A DNA stretch of 64,000 nucleotides from Paraburkholderia tagetis (GTDB lineage Bacteria; Pseudomonadota; Gammaproteobacteria; Burkholderiales; Burkholderiaceae), in the NCBI RefSeq assembly GCF_022213065.1, contig NZ_JAKLJA010000009.1:1-64000 (forward strand), in the 5' to 3' direction. Position 1 is the first letter of the stretch. Each line of letters begins with the position of its first letter. Position numbers and translations under genes: made by a program. Positions 1 through 8,691 of the stretch are shown here, in pieces. The notes beneath the pieces were generated by a model, which saw only the letters and a program-made list of their open reading frames with translations, searched no databases and had not been told where the DNA came from.

Positions 1-122
1 GAATCTGCTCAAACGAGATACGACCACGAAAGCTGGGCTGAAAAACCGAAGGCTCAAAGCCAGCGCCAGTGATCCGTACCGCGAGAAGATCCTCGGCCTT
101 TGAGCTTCATGCGATTGCCCTG
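1..122 (+). mobile_element. Right end of an ISAs1-family insertion sequence (truncated by window edge)
   Basis: The first reading frame (2-103) ends in a lysine/arginine-rich tail resembling the C-terminus of ISAs1-family DDE transposases (LLKRDTTTKAG..KNRRLKA pattern). It is followed within 20 bases by a ..GATTGCCCTG end at 113-122, which fits the CAGGG/CCCTG termini usual for this family. The left part lies outside the window, so completeness cannot be judged. A perfect 7-bp hairpin begins at base 122. The assignment rests on recalled family resemblance, not an alignment. Confidence 0.55.
2..103 (+). CDS. ISAs1-type transposase, C-terminal fragment
   Basis: Only the last 33 codons are visible before the TGA at 101-103. 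The peptide carries the LLKRDTTTKAG and KNRRLKA patterns typical of the end of ISAs1/H-repeat transposases. These enzymes catalyse cut-and-paste transposition through a DDE catalytic triad, which would lie upstream of the window. No start codon or catalytic residue can be seen. The gene may be intact beyond the edge or may be a remnant. It is unrelated to the nitrate genes that follow but marks a recombination-prone boundary. Confidence 0.5.
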   Translation, partial: NLLKRDTTTKAGLKNRRLKASASDPYREKILGL

Positions 123-139
123 CGTGCCACGCGGCACGC
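122..139. repeat. Perfect hairpin abutting the IS end
   Basis: GCGTGCC at 122-128 pairs with GGCACGC at 133-139 around a 4-base loop. There is no U-tract on either side, so it is not an obvious intrinsic terminator. It may shield the nar promoter from transcription out of the insertion sequence, or be part of the insertion site. Confidence 0.45.
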
Positions 140-225
140 TATGGTGTTTCGAACTATTCTTATTGCACAACGGTGTAACCGCATCCACGCGGCCCTCCCC
201 TCAACACCGTTCCATTCCCAAGGAC

Positions 226-241
226 TACTCCTTAAGACTTA
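226..241 (+). promoter_or_regulatory. NarL-like 7-2-7 binding site upstream of narK1
   Basis: TACTCCT and AGACTTA face each other across two bases, matching the NarL/NarP 7-2-7 layout (TACYNMT-N2-AKNRGTA). The first heptamer fits fully and the second fits at five of seven positions. It sits about 95 bases before narK1, and the cognate regulator NarL is encoded at 12639-13325 of the same locus. This suggests nitrate-responsive control of the narK1K2GHJI unit. I could not find a convincing FNR/ANR box in 123-335. Confidence 0.5.
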
Positions 242-335
242 GCGGTGGATCGTCGCGTCCTACCTGCGAGTAATAGTCTGCGGGCGCTGTGCTTCCTACT
301 CTTGTTACGTCCATTCGACAAGAAGAGGAAACACC

Positions 336-1661
336 ATGAAACCCGCCCCATCCTCACAGGCGGACGCCGTACCGGACAGCCGTGCCTGGCGCGTGCTCGG
401 CTCGAGCACGTTTGCATTTACGATCTGTTTTGCCGTCTGGATGATGTTCGCAATCCTCGGCATTCCGCTCAAGCAGCAGCTCCATCTCACCGATACGGAA
501 TTCGGTCTGGTTGCCGCTATGCCGGTGCTCACCGGGTCGCTCGCCCGCGTGCCGCTCGGCATCTGGACGGACCGCTTCGGCGGCCGCATCGTCTTCTTCC
601 TCACGATGATCGTGACGGTCATCCCGATCTGGCTCGTGTCGTACGCGACCGAACTGTGGCAATTCCTGGTGCTCGGTCTTTTCGTGGGTTTCGCGGGCGC
701 TTCCTTTTCTGTCGGTACGCCCTATGTCGCGCGCTGGTTCCCGAAGTCGCGCCAGGGCTTCGCCATGGGCATCTTCGGTGCGGGCAACTCGGGCGCGGCG
801 CTCAACAAGTTCGTGGCGCCGGTGCTGATCGTCGCTGCCGGTTCATGGACCATCGTGCCGAAGGTCTACTCGGTCGCGATGCTCGTTACCGCGCTGCTGT
901 TCTGGGTGTTCTCGGCAAGCAATCCCGCGCATCGCGTCACGACTTCGACCAGTGTGGCGAGCCAGATGCGCGTGCTCGCCGACCCGCGCGTGCTGCGCTA
1001 TTCACAGTACTACTCGGTGGTGTTCGGCGGCTATGTGGGTCTTTCGCTGTGGATGCCGCAGTACTACGTGAACCAGTACGGCTTCGGCATCGAGCAGGCA
1101 GCGTTCCTCGCGGCGTGCTTCTCGCTGCCCGGCGGCGTGCTGCGCGCGATCGGCGGCTGGCTCTCCGACCGCTACGGTGCGTATCGCACCACGTGGGCCG
1201 TGATGTGGGTCGCCCTCGGCTGCTTCTTCCTGCTGAGCTATCCGCCGACCGACTTCGTGATTCACAGCGCGCATGGTCCGCTCAACCTGCACATCAGCAC
1301 GGGTCCGGTGTTCTACACGGTGCTCATGTTCATCGTGGGCATCGCGATGGCGGTGGGCAAGGCCTCGGTCTTCAAGTTCATCGGCGACGAATACACCGAC
1401 AACATCGGCGCGGTATCTGGTGTGGTGGGTCTCGCCGGCGGTCTCGCGGGCTTCATCCTGCCGATCCTGTTCGGCCTGCTGGTGGACCTCACTGGCGTGC
1501 GCACCACCTGTTTCATGCTGATGTTCGGCGCCACCGTGGTCAGTCTGCTCTTCATGCACTTCTCGTTCCGTCGCGAGGCCGTTGCGCACGGTCGCGCGAT
1601 GCTCGAGCGCAAGGAATGTGGCGAGATTGCCTCGCTGAAAGAAACTTCGCATCACGAATAA
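336..1661 (+). CDS. narK1: NarK1-type nitrate/nitrite MFS transporter
   Basis: This 441-residue, roughly 12-helix inner-membrane protein belongs to the nitrate-nitrite porter branch of the major facilitator superfamily. Family signatures are visible: the glycine/asparagine-rich FGAGNSGAALNKF segment in the first half and a G-rich SGVVGLAGGLAG segment in the second half, plus the DRFGGR loop typical of MFS proteins. The start is supported by an AGAGGAA ribosome-binding site. It is the first of two narK genes ahead of narG. In the Pseudomonas/Paracoccus arrangement the NarK1 type is thought to import nitrate with protons while NarK2 exchanges nitrate for nitrite; that split is inferred here from order. 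Confidence 0.92.
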   Translation: MKPAPSSQADAVPDSRAWRVLGSSTFAFTICFAVWMMFAILGIPLKQQLHLTDTEFGLVAAMPVLTGSLARVPLGIWTDRFGGRIVFFLTMIVTVIPIWLVSYATELWQFLVLGLFVGFAGASFSVGTPYVARWFPKSRQGFAMGIFGAGNSGAALNKFVAPVLIVAAGSWTIVPKVYSVAMLVTALLFWVFSASNPAHRVTTSTSVASQMRVLADPRVLRYSQYYSVVFGGYVGLSLWMPQYYVNQYGFGIEQAAFLAACFSLPGGVLRAIGGWLSDRYGAYRTTWAVMWVALGCFFLLSYPPTDFVIHSAHGPLNLHISTGPVFYTVLMFIVGIAMAVGKASVFKFIGDEYTDNIGAVSGVVGLAGGLAGFILPILFGLLVDLTGVRTTCFMLMFGATVVSLLFMHFSFRREAVAHGRAMLERKECGEIASLKETSHHE

Positions 1662-1751
1662 TTTGCCAGCCCGGAACGGGCCAGCCCAGAACGGGCCGAA
1701 CCGAATGATTTCACACGCCGCGTGGGCGGCGCCTACTTTACGAGCACTATC

Positions 1752-3146
1752 ATGTCCAAATATCTTTTGACCAAGTGGGAGCCCGAGAACGCCACGTTCT
1801 GGGAGGCTTCCGGCGAGCAGATCGCTACCCGTAACCTGTGGATCTCGATTCCGGCGCTGATGCTGGCGTTCGTCGTGTGGTCGCTGTGGAGCGTCACGGT
1901 CGTCAATCTCGACAAGGGCGGTTTCCACTTCACCAAGAACGAGCTGTTCTGGCTCACGGCGCTGCCCGCGCTTTCGGGCGCCACGCTGCGCATCTTCTAT
2001 TCGTTCCTCGTGCCGATCTTCGGCGGCCGCCGCTTCACCGCAATCTCCACGGCGAGCCTGCTGATCCCGGCCGTCGGCATGGGCTTCGCGCTGCGCGATC
2101 CGTCCACGTCGTATACGACGCTGCTCGTGCTCGCGCTCCTGTGCGGCTTCGGCGGCGCGAACTTCAGCTCGTCGATGGCAAACATCAGCTTCTTCTTCCC
2201 GAAGGCGCGCAAGGGTTTTGCCACGGGCCTGAACGCGGGCATCGGCAACCTGGGCGTCTCGGTCGTGCAGTTCGTCACGCCTATCGTGATCTCGACGGCC
2301 GTGTTCGCGGGCCTGCTCGGCGATGGTCAGACGTACATGAAGGACGGCGTCGAACAGAGCATCTGGCTGCAGAACGCGGGTTTCGTCTGGGTGCCGCTCA
2401 TCATCGTGTCGTCGCTCGCTGCATGGTTCGGCATGAACGACATCGCCGATGCAAAGGCCTCGTTCAGCGAACAGGCCGTGATTTTCCGCCGCATGCACAA
2501 CTGGATCATGTGCTTTCTCTATGTGGGCACGTTCGGCTCGTTCATCGGTTTCTCGGCGGGTCTCGCGCTGTTGACCAAGGCTGAATTCCCCGCGATCAAC
2601 CCGACTGCATGGGCATTCCTCGGGCCTCTCGCCGGCGCGCTCACGCGTCCGGTCGGTGGCTGGATCTCGGACAAGATCGGCGGCGCGCGCGTCACGCTCT
2701 GGACCTTCGTCGCGATGATCGTCGCAGTGATGGGCGTGATCGCTTTCCTGCCGGGCGGTGCACTGGGTGGCGCACAAGGCAGCTTCGTTGGCTTCCTCGC
2801 AATGTTCGTCGTGCTGTTCGCGTTGACCGGCATCGGCAATGGCTCGACCTTCCGCATGATCCCCGTGATCTTTCTCACCCAGCAACAGCGCGCGGCCGAG
2901 GGCAAGGGCGCACCGGCACAGCACAGCGCGATTGCCGAAGCAGGCAAGGAATCGGCAGCGGTGCTCGGCTTCTCAGGCGCGATGGGCGCATACGGCGGCT
3001 TCTTCATCCCGAAGAGCTTCGGCACCTCGCTCGACATGACCGGCTCTCCCGTCATGGCGCTCGTGTGCTTTATCGGCTTCTACGTGGTGTGTGCGCTCGT
3101 GACGTGGTTCTTCTACGCACGCCGCAACGCCTCCATGCCGTGCTGA
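1752..3146 (+). CDS. narK2: NarK2-type nitrate/nitrite antiporter
   Basis: This second nitrate-nitrite porter (464 residues from the ATG at 1752) has about 12 membrane helices and the two family G/N-rich signatures, GLNAGIGNLGVS and SGAMGAYGGFFIP. It is longer than NarK1 and has the extended loop around residues 180-210 typical of the E. coli NarK/NarU group. That group moves nitrate in and nitrite out during nitrate respiration. A GTG at 1722 in the same frame is an alternative start, but MSKYLLTKWEPEN is the family-like N-terminus. It is probably cotranscribed with narK1 and narGHJI, though a NarL-like site and an inverted repeat sit between it and narG. Confidence 0.93.
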   Translation: MSKYLLTKWEPENATFWEASGEQIATRNLWISIPALMLAFVVWSLWSVTVVNLDKGGFHFTKNELFWLTALPALSGATLRIFYSFLVPIFGGRRFTAISTASLLIPAVGMGFALRDPSTSYTTLLVLALLCGFGGANFSSSMANISFFFPKARKGFATGLNAGIGNLGVSVVQFVTPIVISTAVFAGLLGDGQTYMKDGVEQSIWLQNAGFVWVPLIIVSSLAAWFGMNDIADAKASFSEQAVIFRRMHNWIMCFLYVGTFGSFIGFSAGLALLTKAEFPAINPTAWAFLGPLAGALTRPVGGWISDKIGGARVTLWTFVAMIVAVMGVIAFLPGGALGGAQGSFVGFLAMFVVLFALTGIGNGSTFRMIPVIFLTQQQRAAEGKGAPAQHSAIAEAGKESAAVLGFSGAMGAYGGFFIPKSFGTSLDMTGSPVMALVCFIGFYVVCALVTWFFYARRNASMPC

Positions 3147-3161
3147 GGCAAGCAACCGGAC

Positions 3162-3177
3162 TAGTCCTTTGGGAGTA
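3162..3177 (+). promoter_or_regulatory. NarL-like 7-2-7 site between narK2 and narG
   Basis: TAGTCCT and GGGAGTA face each other across TT, each matching six of seven positions of the NarL heptamer. The site lies 15 bases after the narK2 stop and about 230 bases before narG, so narG may have an internal nitrate-responsive promoter. Confidence 0.45.
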
Positions 3178-3201
3178 GCGGGCCGCGACGAGCCTACTCC
3201 C
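3171..3201. repeat. 8-bp inverted repeat before narG
   Basis: GGGAGTAG (3171-3178) and CTACTCCC (3194-3201) are exact reverse complements separated by 15 bases. Its left arm overlaps the second NarL-like heptamer. It may be an extra pair of NarL contacts or an RNA stem at a processing point between narK2 and narG. No U-tract follows. Confidence 0.5.
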
Positions 3202-3403
3202 GATGCGCAACGCGCACTCTCCCCTCGACGAATGGGCAGGCAAGGGCCTGCCCGCCATACTCAAAAGTGATTTTCGAAAACCGACGGCCCGCTGGTAGTA
3301 CGCAAACGGCCCGCGCACAAGGCACATGCAGCACAAGAGGTGCCAGCGGCGCGAGACAGCAGGCGCAGTCGAAGACAAAACATCGGCAGTCCCGGAGCAT
3401 CGT

Positions 3404-6400
3404 ATGAGTTACTTTCTGGACCGGTTGAAGTTCATGTCGCGCGTGAAGTCGACCTTCTCCAATGGTCACGGCGCGGTGGTGAACGAAGACCGCAAGTGGG
3501 AAGACGGCTATCGCAGCCGCTGGCAGCAAGACAAGATCGTGCGCTCGACCCACGGCGTGAACTGCACGGGCTCGTGCTCGTGGAAGGTCTACGTGAAGAA
3601 CGGCTTGATCACGTGGGAAACGCAGCAGACCGACTATCCGCGCACGCGCGCCGACCTGCCCAATCATGAGCCGCGCGGCTGTCCGCGTGGCGCCTCGTAT
3701 AGCTGGTACGTCTACTCGGCGCAGCGCGTGAAATACCCGATGATTCGCGGCCGCCTGATGGACATGTGGCGCGAGGCGCGCCGCACGCTCGATCCGGTCA
3801 AGGCGTGGGCCTCGATCGTCGAAAATCCCGAGAAGGCGGCGCGCTACAAGCGTGCGCGCGGCCAGGGCGGCTTCGTGCGCGCCGACTGGGATACGGCCAC
3901 CGAAATGATCGCCGCGGCCAATGCCTACACCGTTGGCGAGTACGGCCCGGACCGCGTGGTCGGCTTCTCGCCGATCCCGGCCATGTCGATGGTCTCGTAT
4001 GCGGCGGGTGCGCGCTATCTGAGCCTGATCGGCGGCGCGTGTCTTTCGTTCTACGACTGGTATTGCGATTTGCCGCCGTCGTCGCCGCAGGTTTGGGGCG
4101 AGCAGACCGACGTGCCCGAATCGGCCGACTGGTACAACTCGACGTATCTGATGGTGTGGGGCTCGAACGTGCCGCAGACGCGCACGCCCGACGCGCACTT
4201 CTACACCGAGGTCCGCTACAAGGGCACCAAGACCGTGGCGGTCTCGTCGGACTTCGGCGAGATGGTGAAGTTCGGCGACATCTGGCTCGCGCCGAAGCAG
4301 GGCACCGATGCGGCGCTCGCGCTCGCGATGGGCCACGTGGTGCTCAAGGAATTCCACGCGAATGGCAAATCAGCGTACTTCCGCGACTACGTGAAGCAGT
4401 ACACCGACATGCCGATGCTCGTCACGCTGAGCCGGCGCGACGGCGCGGTGGTGCCGGACCAGTTCCTGCGCGCCTCGCAGCTCGCCGGCAATCTCGACGA
4501 AGCGAACAACCCGCAATGGAAGACGCTCGCGATCGATGCGGCCACGGGCGACATCGTCGCGCCGAACGGCTCGATCGGCTTCCGCTGGGGCGAAGGCGAG
4601 CATGACGGCGGCGAGAAGGTCGGCCGCTGGAACCTCGAAATGAAGGACGGCGGCAGCGGCCGCGAGATCGATCCGCGCCTCTCGCTCATCGATCAGCATG
4701 ACGAAGTGATTGAGGTGAGCTTCCCATACTTCGGCGGCGAACAAGGCGCGCTGCTCGCGCGCCGCGTGCCGGCGAAGCGCGTGGCGCTCGCGGACGGCAC
4801 GAGCGTGCTGGTCGCGACCGTCTACGACCTGCAGATGGCCAACTATGGCGTCGATCAGGGCCTCGGCGGCCCGAACGTCGCGTCCTCCTACGATGACGAC
4901 GTGCCCTGCACGCCCGCATGGCAGGAGAAGCACACTACGGTGCCGCGCAAGCTCGTGATCCAGGTGGCGCGCGAATTCGCCGACAACGCCGATCGCACGC
5001 ACGGCAAGAGCATGGTGATCGTGGGCGCGGCCCTCAATCACTGGTATCACAACGACATGATTTACCGCGGCATCATCAATCTGCTGATGATGTGCGGCTG
5101 TGTCGGCCAGAGCGGCGGCGGCTGGGCGCACTACGTGGGCCAGGAAAAGCTGCGTCCGCAATTCGGCTGGGCGCCGCTCGCGTTCGCGCTCGACTGGCAG
5201 CGTCCGCCGCGCCAGATGAACGGCACGTCGTTCTTCTACAACCACACGAGCCAGTGGCGCCACGAGAAAGTCGCGCTCGGCGAGATCCTCGGGCCCGGCG
5301 CCGATCGCGAGCGCTACAAGAATCTCTCCATGCTCGACCTCAACGCGAAGTCCGAGCGCATGGGATGGCTGCCGTCGGCGCCGCAACTGGGCGCGAATCC
5401 GCTCGACGTGGTGGACGCCGCGAAGCGTGCTGGCGTGCCGCCGGTGCAGTACACGGTCGAGAAGCTCAAGTCCGGCGAACTGAGCTTCGCCTGCGACGAC
5501 CCCGACAATCCCGCGAACTTCCCGCGCAACATGTTTGTGTGGCGCTCGAACATTCTCGGCAGCTCGGGCAAGGGCCACGAGTATTTCCTGAAGTACCTGC
5601 TCGGCACGCAGAACGCGCTCTTCGGCGACGAAGCCGATGCGATCAAGCCGTCCGAGGTGAAGGTGCGCGAAGCGGCCGAGGGCAAGCTCGATCTGCTCAC
5701 GGTGCTCGACTTCCGCATGAGCACCACGTGCCTGTACGGCGACATCGTGCTGCCGACGGCCACGTTCTACGAGAAGGACGACCTCAACACGTCCGACATG
5801 CACCCGTTCATCCACCCGCTGTCCGAGGCCGTGCAGCCGCTGTGGGAAAGCAAGACCGACTGGGAGATCTACAAGGCGATCGCGAAGAAGTTCTCGGAGA
5901 TCGGTGGCGAGCATCTCGGCACGCGTACCGACCTCGTCTGCACGCCGCTCATGCACGACACGCCGGGCGAACTCGGCCAGGCGTTCGAGCCGAAGGACTG
6001 GCGCCACGGCGAGTGCGACCTGATTCCGGGCAAGACCGCGCCCTCGATGACGGTGGTGGAGCGCGACTATCGCGAGATCTACAACAAGTTCACCTCGGTC
6101 GGGCCGCTGCTGGACAAGCTCGGCAACGGCGGCAAGGGCATCAACTGGAACACGTCGCATGAAGTGGGCGAGTTCGCGCAGCTTACCGGCCGCCATGAAG
6201 CCGCCGGTGCGGGCGAGGGCCGGCCGCGCCTGGAGACGGCCATCGACGCCGCCGAGATGATCCTCACCTTCGCGCCCGAGACCAACGGCCACGTGGCGGT
6301 GAAGGCATGGGACGCGCTCTCGAAGATCACGGGCCGCGACCACACGCATCTGGCCGAAGGCCGCGAGCACGACAAGATTCGCTTTCGCGATGTGCAGGCA

Positions 6401-7129
6401 CAGCCGCGCAAGATCATCTCCGCACCTACATGGTCGGGGCTCGAATCGGAAGAGGTGAGCTACAACGCGGGCTACACGAACGTGCACGAGCTGATTCCAT
6501 GGCGCACGCTCACGGGCCGGCAGCAGTTCTATCAGGATCACCGCTGGATGCTCGACTTCGGCGAAGGCTTCTGCAACTACAAGCCGGCCATCGACACGAA
6601 GACCATTTCGCCGATGCTCGGCGCGAAACCCAACGGCGAGCACGAGCTGGTGCTGAACTGGATCACGCCGCACCAGAAGTGGGGCATCCACTCCACCTAC
6701 ACGGACAACTTGCGCATGCTCACGCTCTCGCGCGGCGGTCCGCATGTATGGGTCTCGGAGGCCGAGGCGAAGGAAGCGGGTCTCGTCGACAACGACTGGG
6801 TCGAAGTGTTCAACGTGAACGGCACGCTCACTGCGCGCGTCGTGGTGAGCCAGCGCGTGCCGCGCGGCATGTGCCTCATGTATCACGCGCAGGAGAAGAT
6901 CATCAACGTGCCAGGCGCTGAAACGAGCGGCAAGCGCGGCGGCATTCACAACTCGGTCACGCGCACGGTGCTCAAGCCCACGCACATGATCGGCGGTTAC
7001 GCGCAACTGGCTTACGGGTTCAACTACTACGGCACCGTCGGCAGCAATCGCGACGAGTTCGTGATCGTGCGCAAGATGAAGAAAGTCGAGTGGCTGGAAG
7101 GCCCGATGAAGGAAGGAGCAGCATCATGA
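3404..7129 (+). CDS. narG: Respiratory nitrate reductase alpha subunit NarG
   Basis: NarG is the catalytic subunit that reduces nitrate to nitrite at a bis-molybdopterin-guanine-dinucleotide centre on the cytoplasmic face. The protein is 1241 residues from the ATG at 3404 (MSYFLDRLKF, preceded by GGAG), close to the usual size. The FS0 iron-sulphur ligands are visible as His50, Cys54, Cys58 and Cys93, the H-x3-C-x3-C-x34-C pattern of NarG. The WYCDLPPSSPQ segment around residue 222 carries the Asp that coordinates molybdenum in E. coli. An in-frame ATG at 3326 lies further upstream but lacks family support. The stop overlaps the narH start (ATGA). Confidence 0.98.
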   Translation: MSYFLDRLKFMSRVKSTFSNGHGAVVNEDRKWEDGYRSRWQQDKIVRSTHGVNCTGSCSWKVYVKNGLITWETQQTDYPRTRADLPNHEPRGCPRGASYSWYVYSAQRVKYPMIRGRLMDMWREARRTLDPVKAWASIVENPEKAARYKRARGQGGFVRADWDTATEMIAAANAYTVGEYGPDRVVGFSPIPAMSMVSYAAGARYLSLIGGACLSFYDWYCDLPPSSPQVWGEQTDVPESADWYNSTYLMVWGSNVPQTRTPDAHFYTEVRYKGTKTVAVSSDFGEMVKFGDIWLAPKQGTDAALALAMGHVVLKEFHANGKSAYFRDYVKQYTDMPMLVTLSRRDGAVVPDQFLRASQLAGNLDEANNPQWKTLAIDAATGDIVAPNGSIGFRWGEGEHDGGEKVGRWNLEMKDGGSGREIDPRLSLIDQHDEVIEVSFPYFGGEQGALLARRVPAKRVALADGTSVLVATVYDLQMANYGVDQGLGGPNVASSYDDDVPCTPAWQEKHTTVPRKLVIQVAREFADNADRTHGKSMVIVGAALNHWYHNDMIYRGIINLLMMCGCVGQSGGGWAHYVGQEKLRPQFGWAPLAFALDWQRPPRQMNGTSFFYNHTSQWRHEKVALGEILGPGADRERYKNLSMLDLNAKSERMGWLPSAPQLGANPLDVVDAAKRAGVPPVQYTVEKLKSGELSFACDDPDNPANFPRNMFVWRSNILGSSGKGHEYFLKYLLGTQNALFGDEADAIKPSEVKVREAAEGKLDLLTVLDFRMSTTCLYGDIVLPTATFYEKDDLNTSDMHPFIHPLSEAVQPLWESKTDWEIYKAIAKKFSEIGGEHLGTRTDLVCTPLMHDTPGELGQAFEPKDWRHGECDLIPGKTAPSMTVVERDYREIYNKFTSVGPLLDKLGNGGKGINWNTSHEVGEFAQLTGRHEAAGAGEGRPRLETAIDAAEMILTFAPETNGHVAVKAWDALSKITGRDHTHLAEGREHDKIRFRDVQAQPRKIISAPTWSGLESEEVSYNAGYTNVHELIPWRTLTGRQQFYQDHRWMLDFGEGFCNYKPAIDTKTISPMLGAKPNGEHELVLNWITPHQKWGIHSTYTDNLRMLTLSRGGPHVWVSEAEAKEAGLVDNDWVEVFNVNGTLTARVVVSQRVPRGMCLMYHAQEKIINVPGAETSGKRGGIHNSVTRTVLKPTHMIGGYAQLAYGFNYYGTVGSNRDEFVIVRKMKKVEWLEGPMKEGAAS

Positions 7130-8679
7130 AAATCCGCGCTCAGGTGGCGATGGTTCTGAACCTCGACAAGTGCATCGGCTGCCATACGTGCTCGGTCACG
7201 TGCAAGAACGTGTGGACTTCGCGCGACGGCGTCGAGTACGCATGGTTCAACAACGTCGAAACGAAGCCCGGCATCGGCTATCCGAAGGAATGGGAAAACC
7301 AGGAGAAGTGGAAGGGCGGCTGGATGCGCAACCCGAATGGGAAAATCGAGCCGCGCCAGGGCCCGAAGCTCAAGGTGCTGGCGAACCTCTTCGCCAACCC
7401 GAACCTGCCCGCCATCGACGACTACTACGAGCCGTTCACCTACGACTACGAGCATTTGCAAAAGGCGCGTCTTTCAGAGACGCCGCCCACCGCGCGCCCC
7501 GTCTCGGTGATCACCGGCAAGAAGATGGACAAGATCCATTGGGGTCCTAACTGGGAAGACGACCTGGGCGGCGAGTTCGAATCGCGCAGCCGCGACCAGC
7601 TTTTCGAGAACGTGCAGAAGGAGATGTACTCGAGCTTCGAGAACACCTTCATGATGTATCTGCCGCGTCTGTGCGAGCACTGCCTGAATCCGGCGTGCGT
7701 GGCGTCGTGCCCCTCGGGCTCCGTCTACAAGCGCGAAGACGACGGCATCGTGCTCGTCGACCAGGACAAGTGCCGCGGCTGGCGCATGTGCATCTCGGGC
7801 TGCCCGTACAAGAAGATGTACTTCAACTGGAAGAGCGGCAAGGCCGAGAAGTGCATCTTCTGCTACCCGCGCATCGAGGCCGGCCAGCCGACGGTGTGCT
7901 CGGAAACCTGCGTGGGGCGCATTCGCTATCTGGGCGTGATGCTCTACGACGCGGACCGCATCGGCGAGGCGGCTTCGGTTGAGTCCACGCAGGACTTGTA
8001 CCAGTCGCAGCTCGACGTGTTCCTCGATCCGCACGATCCGGCGATCCAGGCCGAAGCGCGCCGCCAGGGCGTGCCGCAAAGCTGGCTCGACGCGGCTGTG
8101 AAGTCGCCCGTGTATCGCATGGCGGTCGAGTGGAAGATTGCGTTCCCGCTGCATCCCGAGTACCGCACGCTGCCGATGGTCTGGTACGTGCCGCCGCTCT
8201 CGCCGATCCAGTCGGCAGCGGACGCAGGCCATATCGGCATGGACGGTGTGATTCCCGATGTGACGAGCCTGCGCATTCCCATGCGCTATCTCGCCAACCT
8301 GCTCACGGCCGGCGACGAGAAGCCCGTGATCTCAGCACTCAACCGCATGCTGACGATGCGCGCGTACAAGCGCACGCAGTCGGTGGACGGCGTGAACGAC
8401 AACGCGATTCTGAAGCGCGCTGGCCTCACGGCGGAACAAGTCGAAGACATGTACCGCACCATGGCGATCGCGAACTACGAAGACCGCTTCGTCGTGCCGT
8501 CGTCGCACAAGGAGATGGTCGAGGACTCGTTCAACGAGAAAGGCAGTTGTGGCTTCTCGTTCGGCAACGGGTGCTCGGGCGGCGTCTCGGAAGGCACGCT
8601 CTTCGGGGCGAAGCACGAGGGCAGCGTGGTGTTTGCCGATATGCCGAAGTCGCGCCGCAAGGCGACGTCGGAACGCTGA
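7126..8679 (+). CDS. narH: Respiratory nitrate reductase beta subunit NarH
   Basis: This 517-residue iron-sulphur subunit passes electrons from NarI to NarG. Four cysteine groups are visible: CIGCHTCSVTC near the N-terminus, CEHCLNPACVASC, CRGWRMCISGC and a C-terminal CIFCYPR..CSETC group. The tryptophan in CRGW replaces a cysteine, as expected for the [3Fe-4S] cluster of NarH. The ATG overlaps the narG stop, and GGAAGGAG lies just upstream, so translation is probably coupled. The C-terminal KGSCGFSFGNGCSGG region is also conserved in the family. Confidence 0.98.
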   Translation: MKIRAQVAMVLNLDKCIGCHTCSVTCKNVWTSRDGVEYAWFNNVETKPGIGYPKEWENQEKWKGGWMRNPNGKIEPRQGPKLKVLANLFANPNLPAIDDYYEPFTYDYEHLQKARLSETPPTARPVSVITGKKMDKIHWGPNWEDDLGGEFESRSRDQLFENVQKEMYSSFENTFMMYLPRLCEHCLNPACVASCPSGSVYKREDDGIVLVDQDKCRGWRMCISGCPYKKMYFNWKSGKAEKCIFCYPRIEAGQPTVCSETCVGRIRYLGVMLYDADRIGEAASVESTQDLYQSQLDVFLDPHDPAIQAEARRQGVPQSWLDAAVKSPVYRMAVEWKIAFPLHPEYRTLPMVWYVPPLSPIQSAADAGHIGMDGVIPDVTSLRIPMRYLANLLTAGDEKPVISALNRMLTMRAYKRTQSVDGVNDNAILKRAGLTAEQVEDMYRTMAIANYEDRFVVPSSHKEMVEDSFNEKGSCGFSFGNGCSGGVSEGTLFGAKHEGSVVFADMPKSRRKATSER

Positions 8680-8691
8680 GGAGGCGCCATC

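Noticed and set aside
1002..2924. 640-codon open frame on the minus strand opposite narK1/narK2
   Set aside because: Typical GC-rich shadow frame with Arg/His/Glu-biased composition, no family resemblance, and both real genes are on the other strand.
4370..7006. 878-codon minus-strand frame opposite narG
   Set aside because: Shadow of narG with no recognisable domain.
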